Shown: positions 33,637 to 45,689 of the stretch, piece by piece | How the letters are laid out: each line of letters opens with the position of its first letter | How positions within the stretch are numbered: position 1 is the stretch's first letter | Assembly: GCA_029204225.1 (NCBI GenBank) | Contig: CM055107.1 | Coordinates: 17,938,718 to 18,002,717 of the forward strand | DNA length: 64,000 bases | From: Diphasiastrum complanatum | Lineage: Eukaryota; Streptophyta; Lycopodiopsida; Lycopodiales; Lycopodiaceae | Direction: 5' to 3' | The notes under the pieces: model-generated | The model's input: the letters and a program-made list of their open reading frames with translations, nothing else | Told to the model about the DNA's origin: nothing | The model's database searches: none | Made by a program: the position numbers and the translations under genes

Positions 33637-33649
33637 TGGTATCAGAGCC
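33637..33649 (+). other. Primer-binding site of copia-B
   Basis: TGGTATCAGAGCC directly follows the LTR, the plant copia initiator-Met-tRNA type. Confidence 0.92.
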
Positions 33650-34164
33650 ATACAAGGAGTGTACATAGTACAACATCGACGTTGAAGAGAGCTTCGGGAG
33701 AACTGTCTTTTGAGAGTTCGGGGTTTACGGCGGGTTGAAGACGGAAGGAGAAACACTGGTGCAGAGAGTTTGGCACACAGAAGCTTGATGAGCTTGACAC
33801 TGTGTGAGGATTCAGAGACAAAGGTTGTCGGCTGAATCGAAACCTCAGCAAACAGAATTCTGAAATTTCGAAGCAGGCTATTTGGTGTTTGCAGTCAGTG
33901 TGCATTCAATCGGACACCGTTTGACAAACGGATTGAAGCATCAGAGTTCTAGCAGTAGGGCGATCTCAGAGCAAGAGGATAGGCCTGTCAGAAAACTGTG
34001 AATTGAAAGCCAAGAAGAGTTTTGTGTAAAAAACCCTGGTCTGGGGTTTGGGAGCATAAAATCAGAGATTTCTCTCTATTTTGAATCGTTTTGCAAGCTG
34101 TAAAAACCCAGAGGAGGGCGTCCTAGCAGTGCGAATCAGATCAGAGGAGGCCGTGGACAGCCGC

Positions 34165-34379
<215 letters not shown>

Positions 34380-35104
34380 TAGCTAGCAAGCTTAGAAGCT
34401 TGAAAGTGGAGAAGAGGCCGTGAAGAGCCCGCAGGCAAATTGCGCGACGTGAAGGAGGGTGACGACTCCGTGTATAAGAGAGTGTCGCGGCTCCAAGGAT
34501 GTGGTTTAATGCCCAAATGAAATCTAGATCGTTGGATCCAGATACAAGATAATCAATGGTAGAGATGAGCTTCCTGTGGACCGTTGGATTGCTATAAGCC
34601 ATTAGATGTTGAAGAAAAGGTCTTGAAGGGTCTTGAAGTGCATTCTGGCCTTCAACTTCATTAGAGATTTTCATACTAAAATTGGAGTTGGGTCCCTTCA
34701 CAAGTGAAGAGTGAAGTTTCTTCAAGGTGAAGAAACAGTTCAAAAACAAGGAAAATCCCTATTTTTGGGTCCTTTGTCCGTTTTGACCCAAACAAAAGGC
34801 TATAACCTCCAAACGAAGGGCACCCGGACTGTACCTGCAAGTACAGTACAACAAAACAGAGTGATTGCAACAGAGAAAGTGTTCGGAGTGCACCAAAAGT
34901 GATTTCACCATTCCACTGGGCACGTAGCTGGGAGTTGATGACTAAGTGCATTTCGGAAGGCGACGTCGATTTGGCTTTCAATTTGGTGGAAAAGCGGCGA
35001 GTGGCCTGGTAAGGGAAAAAGTGCAGATCATTATTTTCAACTTCTGACATCACAGTTGGCCTCGACATACTGCTTTTAGCCTACGGCAGAAGTTTCAAGC
35101 AGTT

Positions 35105-38100
35105 TTGCGATGGCAAGGAGAGTCCATTTTGAGTGAAAGTAGCAAATTGGACGGGATTTCCAACTATGCAGTGTGGAAATTCAAAATGAAAAACATACTG
35201 ATGGAGAAAGACATGTGGGAAGTCGTCACAGGTGATGAGAGAAGACCGCCAAATGAAGCTGACGTCAAAGTGTTCGACAAAAAGATGAGAAAAGCTTTGA
35301 CCTTCATTAACTTGTCAGTGAAGGATCACAACATTACCCACATTTGTGATGCTGTTACACCCAGACAGGCATGGGATGTGCTAAAGGAGTAGTTCGAAAC
35401 GTCAACTCCGTCAAGAATCATGTTTATGAAGTCAAAGCTGAATAGTGCCCAAATGGAGCAAGGAGAGCACATTCAGATGTACATGACCAGATCAAGACAA
35501 TGAGGGATGAACTACATTCTATTGGTGAGCGCATACGTGATGTGGAGCTGGTGCACAATGCATTGTGCGGCATTGCAGAACCCTATCAGATGTTTGTGAG
35601 TGGAATAGCATCAAGAGAAAGATTGCCAACCTTTGACGAGCTCATAGGAATCTTGATGCAGGAAGAGCAACGGCGAGAAATGATGAAAGCTAGACGTCAA
35701 AATACTGACGATCATGCACTTGTGACACGCCAAAAACAAGGCAAGGGCAAGGGCAAGAAGAAGTCCAGCAATTTCCCAAGACTCAGGAGGATGAGGGATC
35801 TTCCAATTAGACCAAGAAGAAAGGCAAGTGCTTCCATTGTGGTAAAAAGAGCCATTGGAAGAGTGAATGCTGTAAATTTATGGCGGAACAAGACAAGGAA
35901 AAACCAAAGCAAGCAGGTAACCTTGTCGATGAGGGTGAGATTGAAGACTTTAGCATCTTCATATCTACATTGTCATCTAATCAAGATGATCAAGCATGGT
36001 ATATTGACTCGGGAGCCACAAGACACATGACAAGTAACAAGAATTGGTTCAGTAGCTTGAAAGTGTTGGATAATGGAACGTCCGTTTCACAAGCAAATGG
36101 TGAGGTGTGCAAGATCAAGGGGATAGGCACCGTTTCAATCCAACTACCTGATGGCAAAAGCAGGACGATCAGGGAAGTACTTTACGTACCAGGTTTGAAG
36201 AAAAATCTACTTTCTGTTGGAGTCATTACTGATCAAAAGTTGAAAGTAGAATTTGCCCATGATCGTTGCTTTGTGAAGATGTGAACCAAAAGCTCCAAGT
36301 TATTGCGGATGGAGTAAGGGAGCCCAATGCTACAATCAAGGGGCAACATGGACTCGTATCGTCCATTCCATCGCAAACTGAGTTGTGACATAAGAGGCTT
36401 GGTCACTTGAACTTGGGAAGCCTCAGTTTGATGAGAAAATTGGAGATGGTAACATGATTGCCTACTATAGAAGACCACTTGAAATCGATGTGCGAATCAT
36501 GTGTATATGGGAAGCATCATCGAGAGAAGTTCAATAAAGGTGGTGTTGCAAGAGCAAAGAACATCTTGGATTTAATCCACACAGATTTATGCGGGCCTAT
36601 GAGGAACATGTCCTCAGGTAAAGCCATCTATTTCATGACCTTTATTGATGATATGTCACGTAAGACGTGGATCTACTTCTTGAAGAAGAAATCAGATGCA
36701 TTTGACAATTTCAAGAGCTTCAAAGCATTGGTCGAAAATCAGACAGGTAGGAAGATGAAAGTCCTAAGATCAGATAGTGGAGGTGAGTACAAGTCTAATG
36801 ACTTCAATGATCTTTGTGATCAATGTGGGATTAAAAGACAATTTACGCAAGCGCAAGCTCATACTCCTGCTCTCAATGGTGCAGCTGAGCACAAGAATTA
36901 TACGATTGTGGAAAGTGCCAGATCTATGCTAGCTGAGATGAAACTACCAAAAGTTTTTTGGTCAGAAGCATGTAGTACGATAGTCTATCTTCAAAATAGA
37001 AGTCCTACCATTGCCATACCAAAGATAACACCTGAGGAAGCATTCATGAAGAAGAAGCCAAAGGTGAACCACTTGTAAATCTTTGGATGTAAGGCCTTTG
37101 TACACATTCCTAAGGAAGAGAGATGTAAACTTGATGTGAAAGCTATCAAGTGTATATTCCTAGAATATGTTGAACGTTTGAAGGGCTATAGATGTTTTGA
37201 TCTAGTGGAAAACAAAATCCATGTAAGCCGTGATGTTATCTTTGATGAATCCAAGATGTATGAAGACGAGGATGCTGAGAAGATAGACACATCCAGTGGG
37301 AAAGATGGTATAGTGATGATAGCTTCAGATGATGATCCACTCATTGACCTTCCAAGTGATGAACATGAGGATACATCTCAAGATACTACTACTCAACCTC
37401 AAGAAACAGGTTGGAGAGGTAGAGACAAACCTTTTGGTACAAGAAGGATTGAAGTTGTAGGTGACAAACGCAAGGAGAAGGACGTATCGTGGGATACATT
37501 TTCACCAGGAAGCCGATCACCTGACAGGAAGCTCCCTAAGTGGTTTGAGAGATTGTTGGAGAGCCGCAACATGGATGACTTTCCAGGATCATCTAGTCAG
37601 GTAGAGCTACGAAGATCAACAAGAGAGAAGACACAACCTGAAAGGTATGAAGCAAATTATGCTCTCTTATCCAGCATTATTCAAAGAAAAGAACCTTCTA
37701 CTTATGGTGAAGCGAAGGATGATGACATTTGGGTCAAGGCCATGGGAGAGGAGATGAAGTCAATTGCTAAGCATAGCACATGGGACTTAGTAGAACCACC
37801 AGTTGGCAAGAAACCCATTGGTTGCAAATGGGTATATAGGACTAAGTACCATACAGTGGAAATATAACAAAGCACAAGGCAAGATTGGTGATCAAAGGGT
37901 ATGCACAAAGTAAAGACATCGACTATGAGGAGACGTTTGCGCCGGTATGTAAGTGGAATACTCTACATCTACTTGTTGCTTTAGCTTCACATTTTGGTTG
38001 GCCTTTGCATCAGATGGATGTGAAATCTGTTCTTCTAAATGGTGAGTTAGAAGAAGAGGTGTTCATGGATCAACCTGAAGGCTTTGTAACGAAGGGGACA

Positions 38101-39147
38101 GAAAAATAAAGTATTTCGCTTGAATAAAGCACTTTATGGTCTTAAACATGCACCACGTGTGTGGTATAGCAGGCTTGATGCCTACTTTCGTTCAAAGGGG
38201 ATGGTTAGAACACATTCTGATCCAAATCTATATGTCTTATGCTTTGATAGTATGGTTGCGTTGATTGCTCTTTATGTTGATGACTTGATTATTACGGGAA
38301 ATAATCAAGAGACGATAGATATGATCAAGAAAGACCTCATGGAACAATTCGAGATGACAGATCTCAGCCTGATGCATTATTGCGTTGGAGTAGAGGTGTG
38401 GCAAAAAGGACATGAATTGGGTTTAACACAGGTGAAGTATGTCAAAGAGTTGTTGCACAGGTTTAGTTTGTAGGATTGCAAACCAGTGAATACTCCTATT
38501 GAACCAGGTAAAAAGCTTTCTAAGCTTGATGAGTCACAGTCATTTGATGCTACTACAGTCAGTTTATGACAACATCTACGGAAACGCATTGGAAGACGGC
38601 TAAACGCATTTTGCATTATGTGAAAGGCACTTCAGATTATGGCTTGATTTACAGGAAGCATGATGCTTTACCTGAGTTGTGTGGCTATGTGGATGCGGAT
38701 TGAGGAGGTGACTATGATGATTGTAGATCCACCACATGGTATGTATTCCAATTTTGTGGTAGTTGCTTTTCCTGGTCTAGTAAGAAGCAAAGTACAATTG
38801 CTCTTTCCACCACAGAAGCAGAGTATAAGGCAATGTGTAGTGCAGCATAGGAAGCTATATGGTTGAGACAAATCTTGGAAGAAGTTGGCATGAAACAGAA
38901 AAATCCCACGACATTACATAGCAATAGTTAGAGTGGCATTCAGCTAGCAAAGAATCCAGTGTTCCATGCGAGAACTAAACATATTGAGATTCAGTATCAC
39001 TTTATACGTGAGAGGCTGCTGAGTCGTGAAATTCATGTTGTTCATTGTAGCACAGAAGAACAACTAGCTTATATTTTCACTAAGCCACTTGTTGGAGAAA
39101 AGTTCGATAAGTTTAGATCAAAGCTTTCTGTACTTAAAGTTTGTTGA
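35105..39147 (+). pseudogene. Copia-B gag-pol, inactivated by stops and frameshifts
   Basis: All domains are present in order but broken. gag: 35105-35392, then an in-frame stop, then 35500-35815. The CCHC knuckle (CFHCGKKSHWKSEC, near 35840) lies in a different frame. Protease with YIDSGATRHM at about 36000. Integrase at 36458-37078, with the LRSDSGGEY block, and 37136-37600. RT at 37690-38473 in three frames, with YVDD near 38275. RNase H is badly damaged (38560-38900) but its C-terminus reads clearly at 38959-39147 (HARTKHIEIQYHFIRE). At least eight lesions are visible. It is not functional. Confidence 0.9.
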
Positions 39148-39189
39148 CTTTAAAGCTATGTATGTGACTGTATAAAAATTAGACTCTAC

Positions 39190-39201
39190 TTTAAGGGAGA
39201 G
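39190..39201 (+). other. Polypurine tract of copia-B
   Basis: TTTAAGGGAGAG ends exactly at the inferred 3' LTR start. Confidence 0.75.
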
Positions 39202-39475
39202 AGTTAGAATTAAAGTAGAATCACTGTGCTAATGTACTGTGGGTCCTATCAGTTGATAAGGATCAGTTGGCCTCACCACGAGGCAAGTCGACGGGACACG
39301 CGTCCCGCCAACGGCAACCTGGGTCATGCATGGGTTGCCTGAGTAAACAACTATATGTATAGTGTAATTTCATTTTGAGAAATACAATTGCTATGTGAGC
39401 TTGCTGTGGAGAGTGTTTTTTGTCTATGTTACTGTGTAGCATGATCTGTGTTCCTGTTCGAAGCAAATTCTAAGT
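39202..39475 (+). repeat. 3' LTR of copia-B
   Basis: 274 bp, starting AGTTAGAATT and ending AATTCTAAGT, which are near-perfect inverted termini. Followed by CTTCG, the target duplication. Confidence 0.85.
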
Positions 39476-40149
39476 CTTCGTTGGTAGACAACGACCTACT
39501 GTTTACCGATAGTTGTTTCAACCATCTTTTGATGTATGGGTTATGATAAGTGCATGCTTTGATATACGAAGCCATATGTCTCTTGCTTCACACAAACATC
39601 TATACTGCAGCATTGCACCTCGATTCCATTTTCAGATTCAGTTCACACTCTCATACATTTATGTGCTTCGATAAAGAGACTAAAAGTGGTGGGTAGTTGT
39701 ATGCTCTTTGTAATAAACCATATGTAGATAATGTGTTTCATAGATAAATACATACTGATTGACATTGCTTTTTATGGTATCACTGCTATGGCATAGACTA
39801 GACTCGAATACGCTTACTATCACTCTTCGAAGGAACTTTCATAAACAAACATGACTTCCTCACATGATTCGTATGCGACAACTATTCAGGTTAGTACTAC
39901 AATACTTTACTTTGCTCACTGGTACACAATGCGTGATAGTGTTTACACTATGAATATAAATGGTGGTAAGTAGAATATGATGTTTTTATATCGATAGCAG
40001 GATTAAACAAACTACATCATTTATTTCTTCCATTCTTCAATGAAAACATGCTTAGTTAACTATGGCTACACTTATGATGACTTTGCAAGTTACTCTTCCC
40101 ATGTATAAAGGCTATAAATGATAACACAAGTACGGATAACCTAGGCACT

Positions 40150-40582
40150 CTTAATCATACATGGATTTGTACTAAAGGGAATGCTACACTAGTAGGGATT
40201 GGTATGGCATGGATTTGCCCTAATCCTTTTGCAAGTGTTAGGGTAAAGTACTTGGCTAAAAACAACCATACACAAGTATTGTTGATTTCTTTCTTAAAGA
40301 CACGATCGGTATTAAAAATTAATAAAACAGGGTGGTAACTGGTGTACGCTTGGAAAGCATGGATATGCTCAAGAGTTTCGAAAATGATATTGTACCTATT
40401 ATGGGTTCAAGTATTGGTATGGCTTGAATTTGCCCCATACTTGAGTACCAATCCATGCTATCTCTTGTTTGCAATTTGCAACCTATATAGCAAAGTTATT
40501 TTTTCGAATACATATGTTTTAATTTTATAAATTGATACGGACTAGTACCATAAGACTGATAAGAATGGCGGAATGCCCTGAT
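40150..40582 (+). other. Five-hairpin array of R1 copy A
   Basis: (1) 40150-40177: inner stem TACA/TGTA, loop TGGATT, weak outer stem. (2) 40196-40226: GGATTGG/CTAATCC with one G-T pair, bulge TAT, GGCA/TGCC, loop TGGATT. (3) 40349-40373: CTTG/CAAG, bulge GAA, AGCA/TGCT, loop TGGATA. (4) 40408-40443: CAAGTATTGG/CCATACTTG, bulge TAT, GGC/GCC. (5) 40559-40582: ATAAG/CTGAT, bulge AAT, GGC/GCC. Confidence 0.78.
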
Positions 40583-41107
40583 ACGTAATAATATGGGAAG
40601 ACCTATCGCTAGTAATCATGGTTACGTAGGGATGATTGGACTACATTTTAATATTTTAAGTTGTTAAGCTGCTAAACTTATTTTAGACATGGATAACAAC
40701 TGACGTTCAGCGTTGACACCTGTCTTCCTCACTGTGCTAACTTGTGCGATTTTGTGTGGTAGGATGGTGGCAGGTACCAGCTGGACGTCTTAAAATTTGT
40801 TTCACTTTACGGTGATTTTTTTTGAAGTACTGTATGCTTTCAGCTATGTTTTACCTTGTTGGGTTATGAATAAAGATTTCAAAAGGTTTGGTCTTGCTTT
40901 GGCAAGAGGAGCTATGTGTCATTAATCTCTCTCTATGCATCCTTGTGGTGTAAATCTGACTATCCTTTGGTCGAGATAGTATCAAACCTTTACCTTACGT
41001 GGATTCATAGGCTAACAAAGGCTTTTTTTCATGGTTTAGTCGATTTTAGGATGATGTTAATCTTGGTTATGGGGAGCCCCTTCCTCTCCCTAATCAATTC
41101 ATAAACT

Positions 41108-41470
41108 TTGTTCTGTTGTATGAAAAGAACTATGATGTTGCATAGTTTTATTATTGAAACTGGTCGTGCTACCTGTAATGCCGTTGGGCCAGAGGATAAA
41201 GCGCTCTGCATGATTGATCTCTTAGATACCTTACATTGGGTTAAAATTTACATGGATTATGGTAAAAACCGTATTGACCCTCTGAGACTTGTGGAAAATT
41301 TTGCTACTGATTTAGCCAGTCTTGCTGATAAATATGAGGAGGAAGAGAGATCTTTTATCCTTAATATAAGAAAAGTCTTTGTCTACCTTGAAAAAAAAAT
41401 GACTCTTGTCCGTCGAGCCTACTCCTACCATTCCTGATACACCCCTCTCTCAGCACCCTCTTGTTTTCTT
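41108..41470 (+). pseudogene. R1 reading frame 1, copy A (frameshifted)
   Basis: 109-aa frame starting MFCCMKRTMMLHSF, containing VGPEDKALCMIDLLDTLHW and an acidic/basic helical tail (YEEEERSFILNIRKVFVYLE). It is clearly homologous to the frame at 43784 (about half the residues identical over 85 positions). In the A run at 41391-41399 the frame shifts. The homologous continuation is in the other frame (TIPDTPLSQHPLVFL versus TLDAPLSPHPSVFL in copy B), so a one-base change in the homopolymer broke it. I recognise no family. Confidence 0.6.
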
Positions 41471-41588
41471 ATTGATCATTGTTACTCGTCACTCAAAACA
41501 TTAAGTCATACCATACATATTAATGTACAATGCACATGACTACTTAGTAGTAAATTAGCAAATCTACAAGACTCTCAAAAAAATCCTC

Positions 41589-42079
<491 letters not shown>

Positions 42080-42106
42080 GAATGATAAACAAGTAGGTGT
42101 TGATCC

Positions 42107-42299
42107 GATCCGCTGTCCAGTGATGGACAACGAGGGATCACACTCCTTTGTGTGGCTTTTTTTTATATGAATTAGTCCGCTGACCAGCGAGGAAGCATAC
42201 TCAATATAATGTGGTTTAGTTGTCCCCCAACGATGGACCTCCTCAAGTTTTGTGCTTAAAAAAATGGATGTAAATGGTCCGCTGTCCAAGCGATGAACC
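42107..42299 (+). other. Second hairpin series in R1 copy B
   Basis: Repeated folds around GTCCGCT: 42115-42128 (GTCCA/TGGAC, loop GTGA); 42176-42193 (TC CGCT, loop GACC, AGCG and GGA); 42276-42299 (GGT and CGCT pairing with AGCG and ACC). The ACGATGG word near 42230 and 42398 may mark a decayed unit. Similar CGTTG/CAACG hairpins occur in copy A. Confidence 0.55.
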
Positions 42300-42765
42300 A
42301 ATACTATCTTTTACACATAATACTTACCACATGATAGTGATAGACATGCATCACATACTTTGTGTAGTTTCAGAAGTTTTCTTTGATCTAAATGACCAAC
42401 GATGAAGCACTTCCTTGCTCCACAAATACTTGCATGCAATCAATGCATTATGATATATATGTAAGGATGATAACTTGCTTGAAGGCAATAGCACTCGAAG
42501 GAGTAACATGGCATCCTCACAAGAAAACACATCAACGATCATCCAAGTATGGGTTCTCGCAGCAAAATTCAAACTATGCATACGTCGCTTACGCTCAAAG
42601 AGAAGGTGTTTTTATATGGATATTCAATTCTCTTTGACTTGTAATGAATCTAAATGCTGAAATACGTCTCTTTTTACCTATTTAGATTCTACCAACTCGT
42701 AAACGGTTTAACAACTCTGGTAATGATGATACCTTTGTCGTCCCGTACCAAGGTTTTTCTTTAAA

Positions 42766-43250
42766 TTATGCTAGACAACATGGATTTGCGTAAGATAAAA
42801 GGATTAGAATGACACGGATCTGCCCTGATACCTTGTAAAACCATGAAAACCTCACCGATAATATGTAACCTATCCAAAACAATATCATAAACACCATGGG
42901 TTGAATACAGAATTTTGATAAACGCAAGTTTATTCAAAACAAGATTATTCAATCATGGCTTTTACAAAATTAATAACCATTCAGTTGTCATATTAGAGCA
43001 TGGTGAGATATGACTGGAAAACATGGATTTGCTCAGGAGTATGGATAGTAGTGCGTGATTTGTTTTTCGAAACTAGAGTAATTAGGGTTAGCATAGCATG
43101 GATTTGCTCTAACACCTGCACACGTGTCACACCATATCTTTTAGCAATAAACAATATATACGGTGAAAACTATTCATACTTATGCATCAAACAAAACGAA
43201 CTGATATGGACCAATGTCCAAAAACTGATCAGCATGGCACTTGCCCTGAT
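42766..43250 (+). other. Five-hairpin array of R1 copy B
   Basis: (1) 42766-42793: TTATGC/GCGTAA with a TGGATT loop and a degenerate middle. (2) 42803-42829: ATTAG/CTGAT, bulge AAT, GACA/TGCC, loop CGGATC. (3) 43013-43037: CTG/CAG, bulge GAA, AACA/TGCT, loop TGGATT. (4) 43087-43113: GTTAG/CTAAC, bulge CAT, AGCA/TGCT, loop TGGATT. (5) 43228-43250: ATCAG/CTGAT, bulge CAT, GGC/GCC. Confidence 0.78.
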
Positions 43251-43783
43251 ACGGTAATGTCAGGGCTTGGCCTATCGCTAAAAAACATTCTTTAAGACTG
43301 GACTATGTTTGAAAATGCTATTTATGATGTTAAGTAGTATAGCTTCTTTTGGACATGGATAACAACTAACGCTCAGCTATGACACATGTCTAACCCACTA
43401 TACTAACTCGTGCGGTTTTGTGTTGTGGGATGGTGGCAGGTATCAACTGGACGTTTTGAGAGTGGTAATGCTTCATGGTGCTTTACAGTACTGTATTTTA
43501 CTTTTCAGCTATATTGTACTTTGTTGGTTTATGAATAAATGCTTCAAAGGGTTTACTCTTGCTTTGTCAAGAGAAACTATGTGAAATTGTGTATCTCTCT
43601 CTCTACATCCTTGTGGTGTAACTTCGACTATTCCTTGGTTGGGATAGTACTAGACCCTTATCTTTTATCCGGTTCATAAGCTAACAAAGGTCTGTTTTCA
43701 TGTTTTAGTCCACATGATGGTTTCAAGATGCTACTCTTTTGGGCTATGGGGAGCCCCTTCCTCCACCTAACCATTTTATTTAG

Positions 43784-44338
43784 ATGCTTATCTGTTGTAT
43801 GAAAAAGGTCGTAATGATGTATTCTTTTATCGTGACTGACACTGATAGGGCTACTTGTTCTTTTGGTGGACCTGAGGATAAGGTTTTGTGTTTGATTGAT
43901 CTTTTGGGGACTTTGGACTGGGCCAAGATCTATGTGGATCTTGTTAAGAAGAAAGATACTCTGAGTTTGGTAGAAAATCTTTATGGTAGGCTTAATGAAT
44001 TTCTCAAAACTTTTGAGGAAGAAAAAAGATTTTTCAATCTGCATATTAGAAAAGTCTTTGCTTGCCTTGAGAATGAAAATGGTATTTCTAATGTTGATAT
44101 TTCGCCTACTACCCTTGATGCACCTCTTTCACCACACCCTTCGGTCTTTTTAGATGATCTTGATGAGGATAGTGCTTCCCAGCTTGAATTGTTTTCTCAA
44201 GATATTTGTGATATTGGAGATCAATCTTCGTATGATTCTGCCAATCCAAAAACTGTCAAATCTCCTTTGTACTCAACAGAACCATTGAATTCAAATCAGC
44301 CTTTACTGCCTATAAGCTTTGGAGTCTATCTACTGTAA
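43784..44338 (+). CDS. R1 reading frame 1, copy B, 184 aa, unknown function
   Basis: Uninterrupted frame homologous to 41108-41470. The conserved core spans about residues 8-95: RATC, then GGPEDKVLCLIDLLGTLDWA, a Lys/Asp-rich stretch, EEEKRFFNLHIRKVFACLE. The second half is acidic and Ser/Pro-rich with repeated DD and SP dipeptides, likely disordered. There is no signal peptide, zinc finger or catalytic motif that I can see. A start at either early Met is possible. The position directly after the structured leader suggests it is the first protein of the R1 element. Conservation in two diverged copies argues that it was once under selection. It could be a nucleic-acid-binding or structural protein, but this is a guess. 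Confidence 0.55.
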   Translation: MLICCMKKVVMMYSFIVTDTDRATCSFGGPEDKVLCLIDLLGTLDWAKIYVDLVKKKDTLSLVENLYGRLNEFLKTFEEEKRFFNLHIRKVFACLENENGISNVDISPTTLDAPLSPHPSVFLDDLDEDSASQLELFSQDICDIGDQSSYDSANPKTVKSPLYSTEPLNSNQPLLPISFGVYLL

Positions 44339-44389
44339 ACTTCCTTGCTCTTGTGCCTATCGACCTTTGGATCTTGATGTCACATCTCA

Positions 44390-45116
44390 CTGAAAAAGAA
44401 TAGAGGTCTGTAAGTCAGCTGCTTTACACAAAAATCCCTCTCTTGAAACTCCACTGGCCTTTGATACTATTATTCGCATGAACAAATTTGAACCTTCTCG
44501 TTGCCCTTCTAAGCAAACCTGGGCCAGAATCAGAGGACACTTTGAGACTGGCTTCAATAAAATGAAATTTCATCAAGCCAAAATTTAGAACTAGAAATGG
44601 CCTTTTTTCAAGTGTAGATGTGGTGACAAATGCAAAAACAATTCATCCATTATTTGGTTTGACCACGCCATTTGGTATATGATGAACAACCTAGGCAAGT
44701 TCTTCCCTGGTACTTTTCTCTGAAACAAATTGAACGCTTTCTTCTTATGGCTACACAAACCCGCCGCCAGAGATGGGGTTAAAGCACACCTTACCTTTCT
44801 ATTCATCCAACAATACATGATTGATGCCTCTATTGAGCTTGCTATAGATTCTTTTGCCAAACTCTTATCACACCTAGGAGATGCTGAAAACATACGTGAG
44901 ATAGAACACCTTTTGAAACAACCAAGCTTTTTCACACTGCAAGATAAATACTTTCAAAACACAAACAAAAGAATGGGCAATTTCAATCTCAACAATCCAA
45001 ACTCAGTTGTATCGAGATCAAGGACAGGGAAGAAAAGACGGTCCACTGAAAAGGAAGGAAAAAGTAGTACAAAGAGCGACCTACCTATCAAGAGGCTAAA
45101 TTTTTATCGAGATTAA
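44390..45116 (+). pseudogene. R1 reading frame 2, copy B, broken by three stops
   Basis: One frame reads through 44403-45116 with three stops. Segments: PSRCPSKQTWARIRGHFETG, a Cys/Lys cluster (FFKCRCGDKCKNN), WFDHAIWYMMNNLGKFFPG, a long amphipathic helical part (44730-44940), and a very basic C-terminus (SRSRTGKKRRSTEKEGKSS). The basic tail and Cys cluster suggest nucleic-acid binding. I recognise no family. It lies 60 bp after reading frame 1 in another frame, so it may be a second gene or the 3' part of a frameshifted polyprotein. Confidence 0.45.
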
Positions 45117-45259
45117 TCGATGTGCAGGATGTGGAAAGGACAGATAGGAGAGAAGTCAGTTTCTCGGTGACATGATGTCTTCAACTGACTACTAGCAGTG
45201 ATTCAGGGAGCTCTTTCTTATATTTATGTTATCGCAATAGAGTTTTTGAAGCAATCCTT

Positions 45260-45619
45260 GTGAAGACTTTTTACGCTCAAGTTTTAGTCAGACTATTCGG
45301 CATTGTAGATGAACTCTTTCATGATATTACGTTCGGTTGGACTTACCTACCAAGTGTCAAAAGTTATTGGTATTTTCTCTCCAATGTTTTTTGTGATTTT
45401 GACATAGAAAGCTTGCACATTTGCGAATGCTTATCTCTTAATAGATTCAAAAACTTTGTTGCTGAAAAATATGAACATATCGTTTCTAAAGATATCAATA
45501 TTGTTAAAAGCCCTATTTTATGCAATTCTTTAGAAAAGGGTCTCAATCATGTTACTTTGAGAAAGAATAATATCAATGAAGCTGCTTCTAAGCATCATCC
45601 TCTTCCTTGGTCTCCTTGA
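45260..45619 (+). pseudogene. R1 coding stretch 3, copy B, possibly the start of an RT region
   Basis: 119-aa frame with WTYLPSVKSYWYFLSNVF, LNRFKNFVAEKYEHIVSKD and a SLEKGLNHVTLRKNN motif. The last resembles the L-KGLxFxPT signature before the reverse transcriptase of Penelope-like elements. The similarity is short and could be chance. No RT catalytic box follows: the sequence ends where the minus-strand copia begins. Confidence 0.3.
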
Positions 45620-45689
45620 AGTGCTTCTTCTTGCCATTGGTCTTCTTCTTGCTTTTGAATGAGAAATTGGCTTTCTCATCACCTGAGGT

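Larger units (their letters stand above)
39481..41470 (+). repeat. R1 repeat family, copy A, right part
   Basis: Homologous over about 1.3 kb to 42.76-44.15 kb and, in its first half, to the reverse complement of 16.34-17 kb. Order: AT-rich lead, five hairpins (40150-40582), a conserved block at 40687-40782 (CATGGATAACAACTGAC ... GGATGGTGGCAGGTA), then a reading frame from 41108. Similarity to copy B fades after about 41440. Confidence 0.8.
42080..45640 (+). repeat. R1 repeat family, copy B (longest)
   Basis: Order: three or four small CGCT/AGCG-type hairpins (42107-42299), AT-rich sequence, five conserved hairpins (42766-43250), the conserved block at 43352-43445, then three successive coding stretches (43784-44338, 44390-45116, 45260-45619). 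No LTRs, terminal inverted repeats or target duplication could be recognised, so the ends are uncertain. A copia fragment on the other strand begins at about 45690. Confidence 0.65.
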
